Positions 19,020 through 19,126 of a stretch of DNA of 19,126 nt are shown in pieces. A program made the position numbers and the translations under genes. How positions within the stretch are numbered: the stretch's first letter is position 1; the number at the start of each line of letters is the position of its first letter. Under the pieces are notes generated by a model. That model did no database searches and was not told the origin of the DNA. It saw only the letters and a list, made by a program, of their open reading frames with translations. This DNA comes from an uncultured Nitrososphaera sp. (GTDB taxonomy: Archaea > Thermoproteota > Nitrososphaeria > Nitrososphaerales > Nitrososphaeraceae), in NCBI GenBank assembly GCA_946480575.1, contig CAMLKF010000035.1, positions 1 through 19,126 of the forward strand, read 5' to 3'.

Positions 19020-19126
19020 GCGCAATTCAGCTGGAAAGGTCATATACATGCATGTGCGCGCGTTCAGATGAAATTGTAACAAAAGCCCTTGCACACACAA
19101 TAATTGAAAAATAAAAAAAGACATTA
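19020..19126. other. Gene-free right end
   Basis: I see no gene. The stretch has a TATA-like CATATACATG near 19040-19050 and an A/T-rich end, so it may be the promoter region of a gene beyond the window. Confidence 0.4.

Overview
The window looks like chromosome of an ammonia-oxidising archaeon of the Nitrososphaera type (Thaumarchaeota/Nitrososphaeria). The basis is gene content and gene architecture: an archaeal Rieske / cytochrome b / blue-copper cluster, LysW-carrier amino-acid biosynthesis, archaeal diphthine synthase, an OGG1-like glycosylase, an AbrB-domain protein, and TATA boxes about 26-37 nt before start codons (mostly leaderless or near-leaderless transcripts, several with TTG or GTG starts). 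Base composition is about half G+C in genes, with AT-rich gaps. The genus is inferred from memory of such genomes; no search was run.

Layout. (1) 271-3710: succinate dehydrogenase operon in the order sdhA-sdhC-sdhD-sdhB, meeting a convergent DUF59/MIP18-type Fe-S assembly gene (3707-4042) whose stop codon overlaps that of sdhB. (2) 4296-5375: a DUF1326 gene with atypical codon use and a small hypothetical gene, convergent around an (ATT)8 tract. (3) 5466-10519: amino-acid biosynthesis. argH is followed by its own 3' structure and then a lysine/ornithine operon of homocitrate synthase, lysW (8361-8528, only 55 codons), lysX and lysK. (4) 10521-12179: diphthine synthase fused to a DUF357 domain, then a pentapeptide-repeat protein. 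(5) 12192-15159: a complex-III-like respiratory cluster (Rieske protein, fused cytochrome b6/subunit IV with a long low-complexity tail, membrane-anchored cupredoxin), meeting a convergent all-beta hypothetical gene with overlapping stop codons. (6) 15552-16045: a gap holding a possible decayed small gene. (7) 16010-18984: an RNase H-fold protein with a polyglutamine tract, an alpha/beta hydrolase, a phasin-like/AbrB protein, an OGG1-type DNA glycosylase, and a 56-residue two-helix membrane protein.

How the genes work together. SDH and the complex-III cluster are successive parts of the electron-transport chain: SDH reduces quinone, and Rieske/cytochrome b oxidises quinol and passes electrons to a blue copper protein. 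The DUF59 gene next to sdhB fits supply of Fe-S clusters. The HCS-LysW-LysX-LysK set makes lysine on a protein carrier, and argH completes arginine, which in these archaea is thought to use the same carrier.

The most striking observation is that LysW ends in EDWGQ, not the EDWGE that carries the substrate on its terminal glutamate side chain. If real, the carrier would need deamidation (as in actinobacterial Pup-Gln) or different chemistry. Other points worth a look are the DphB-DUF357 fusion, the two phased promoters plus a 14-bp palindrome before the Rieske gene, the low-complexity cytochrome b tail, the polyglutamine RNase H protein and the phasin-like/AbrB protein.
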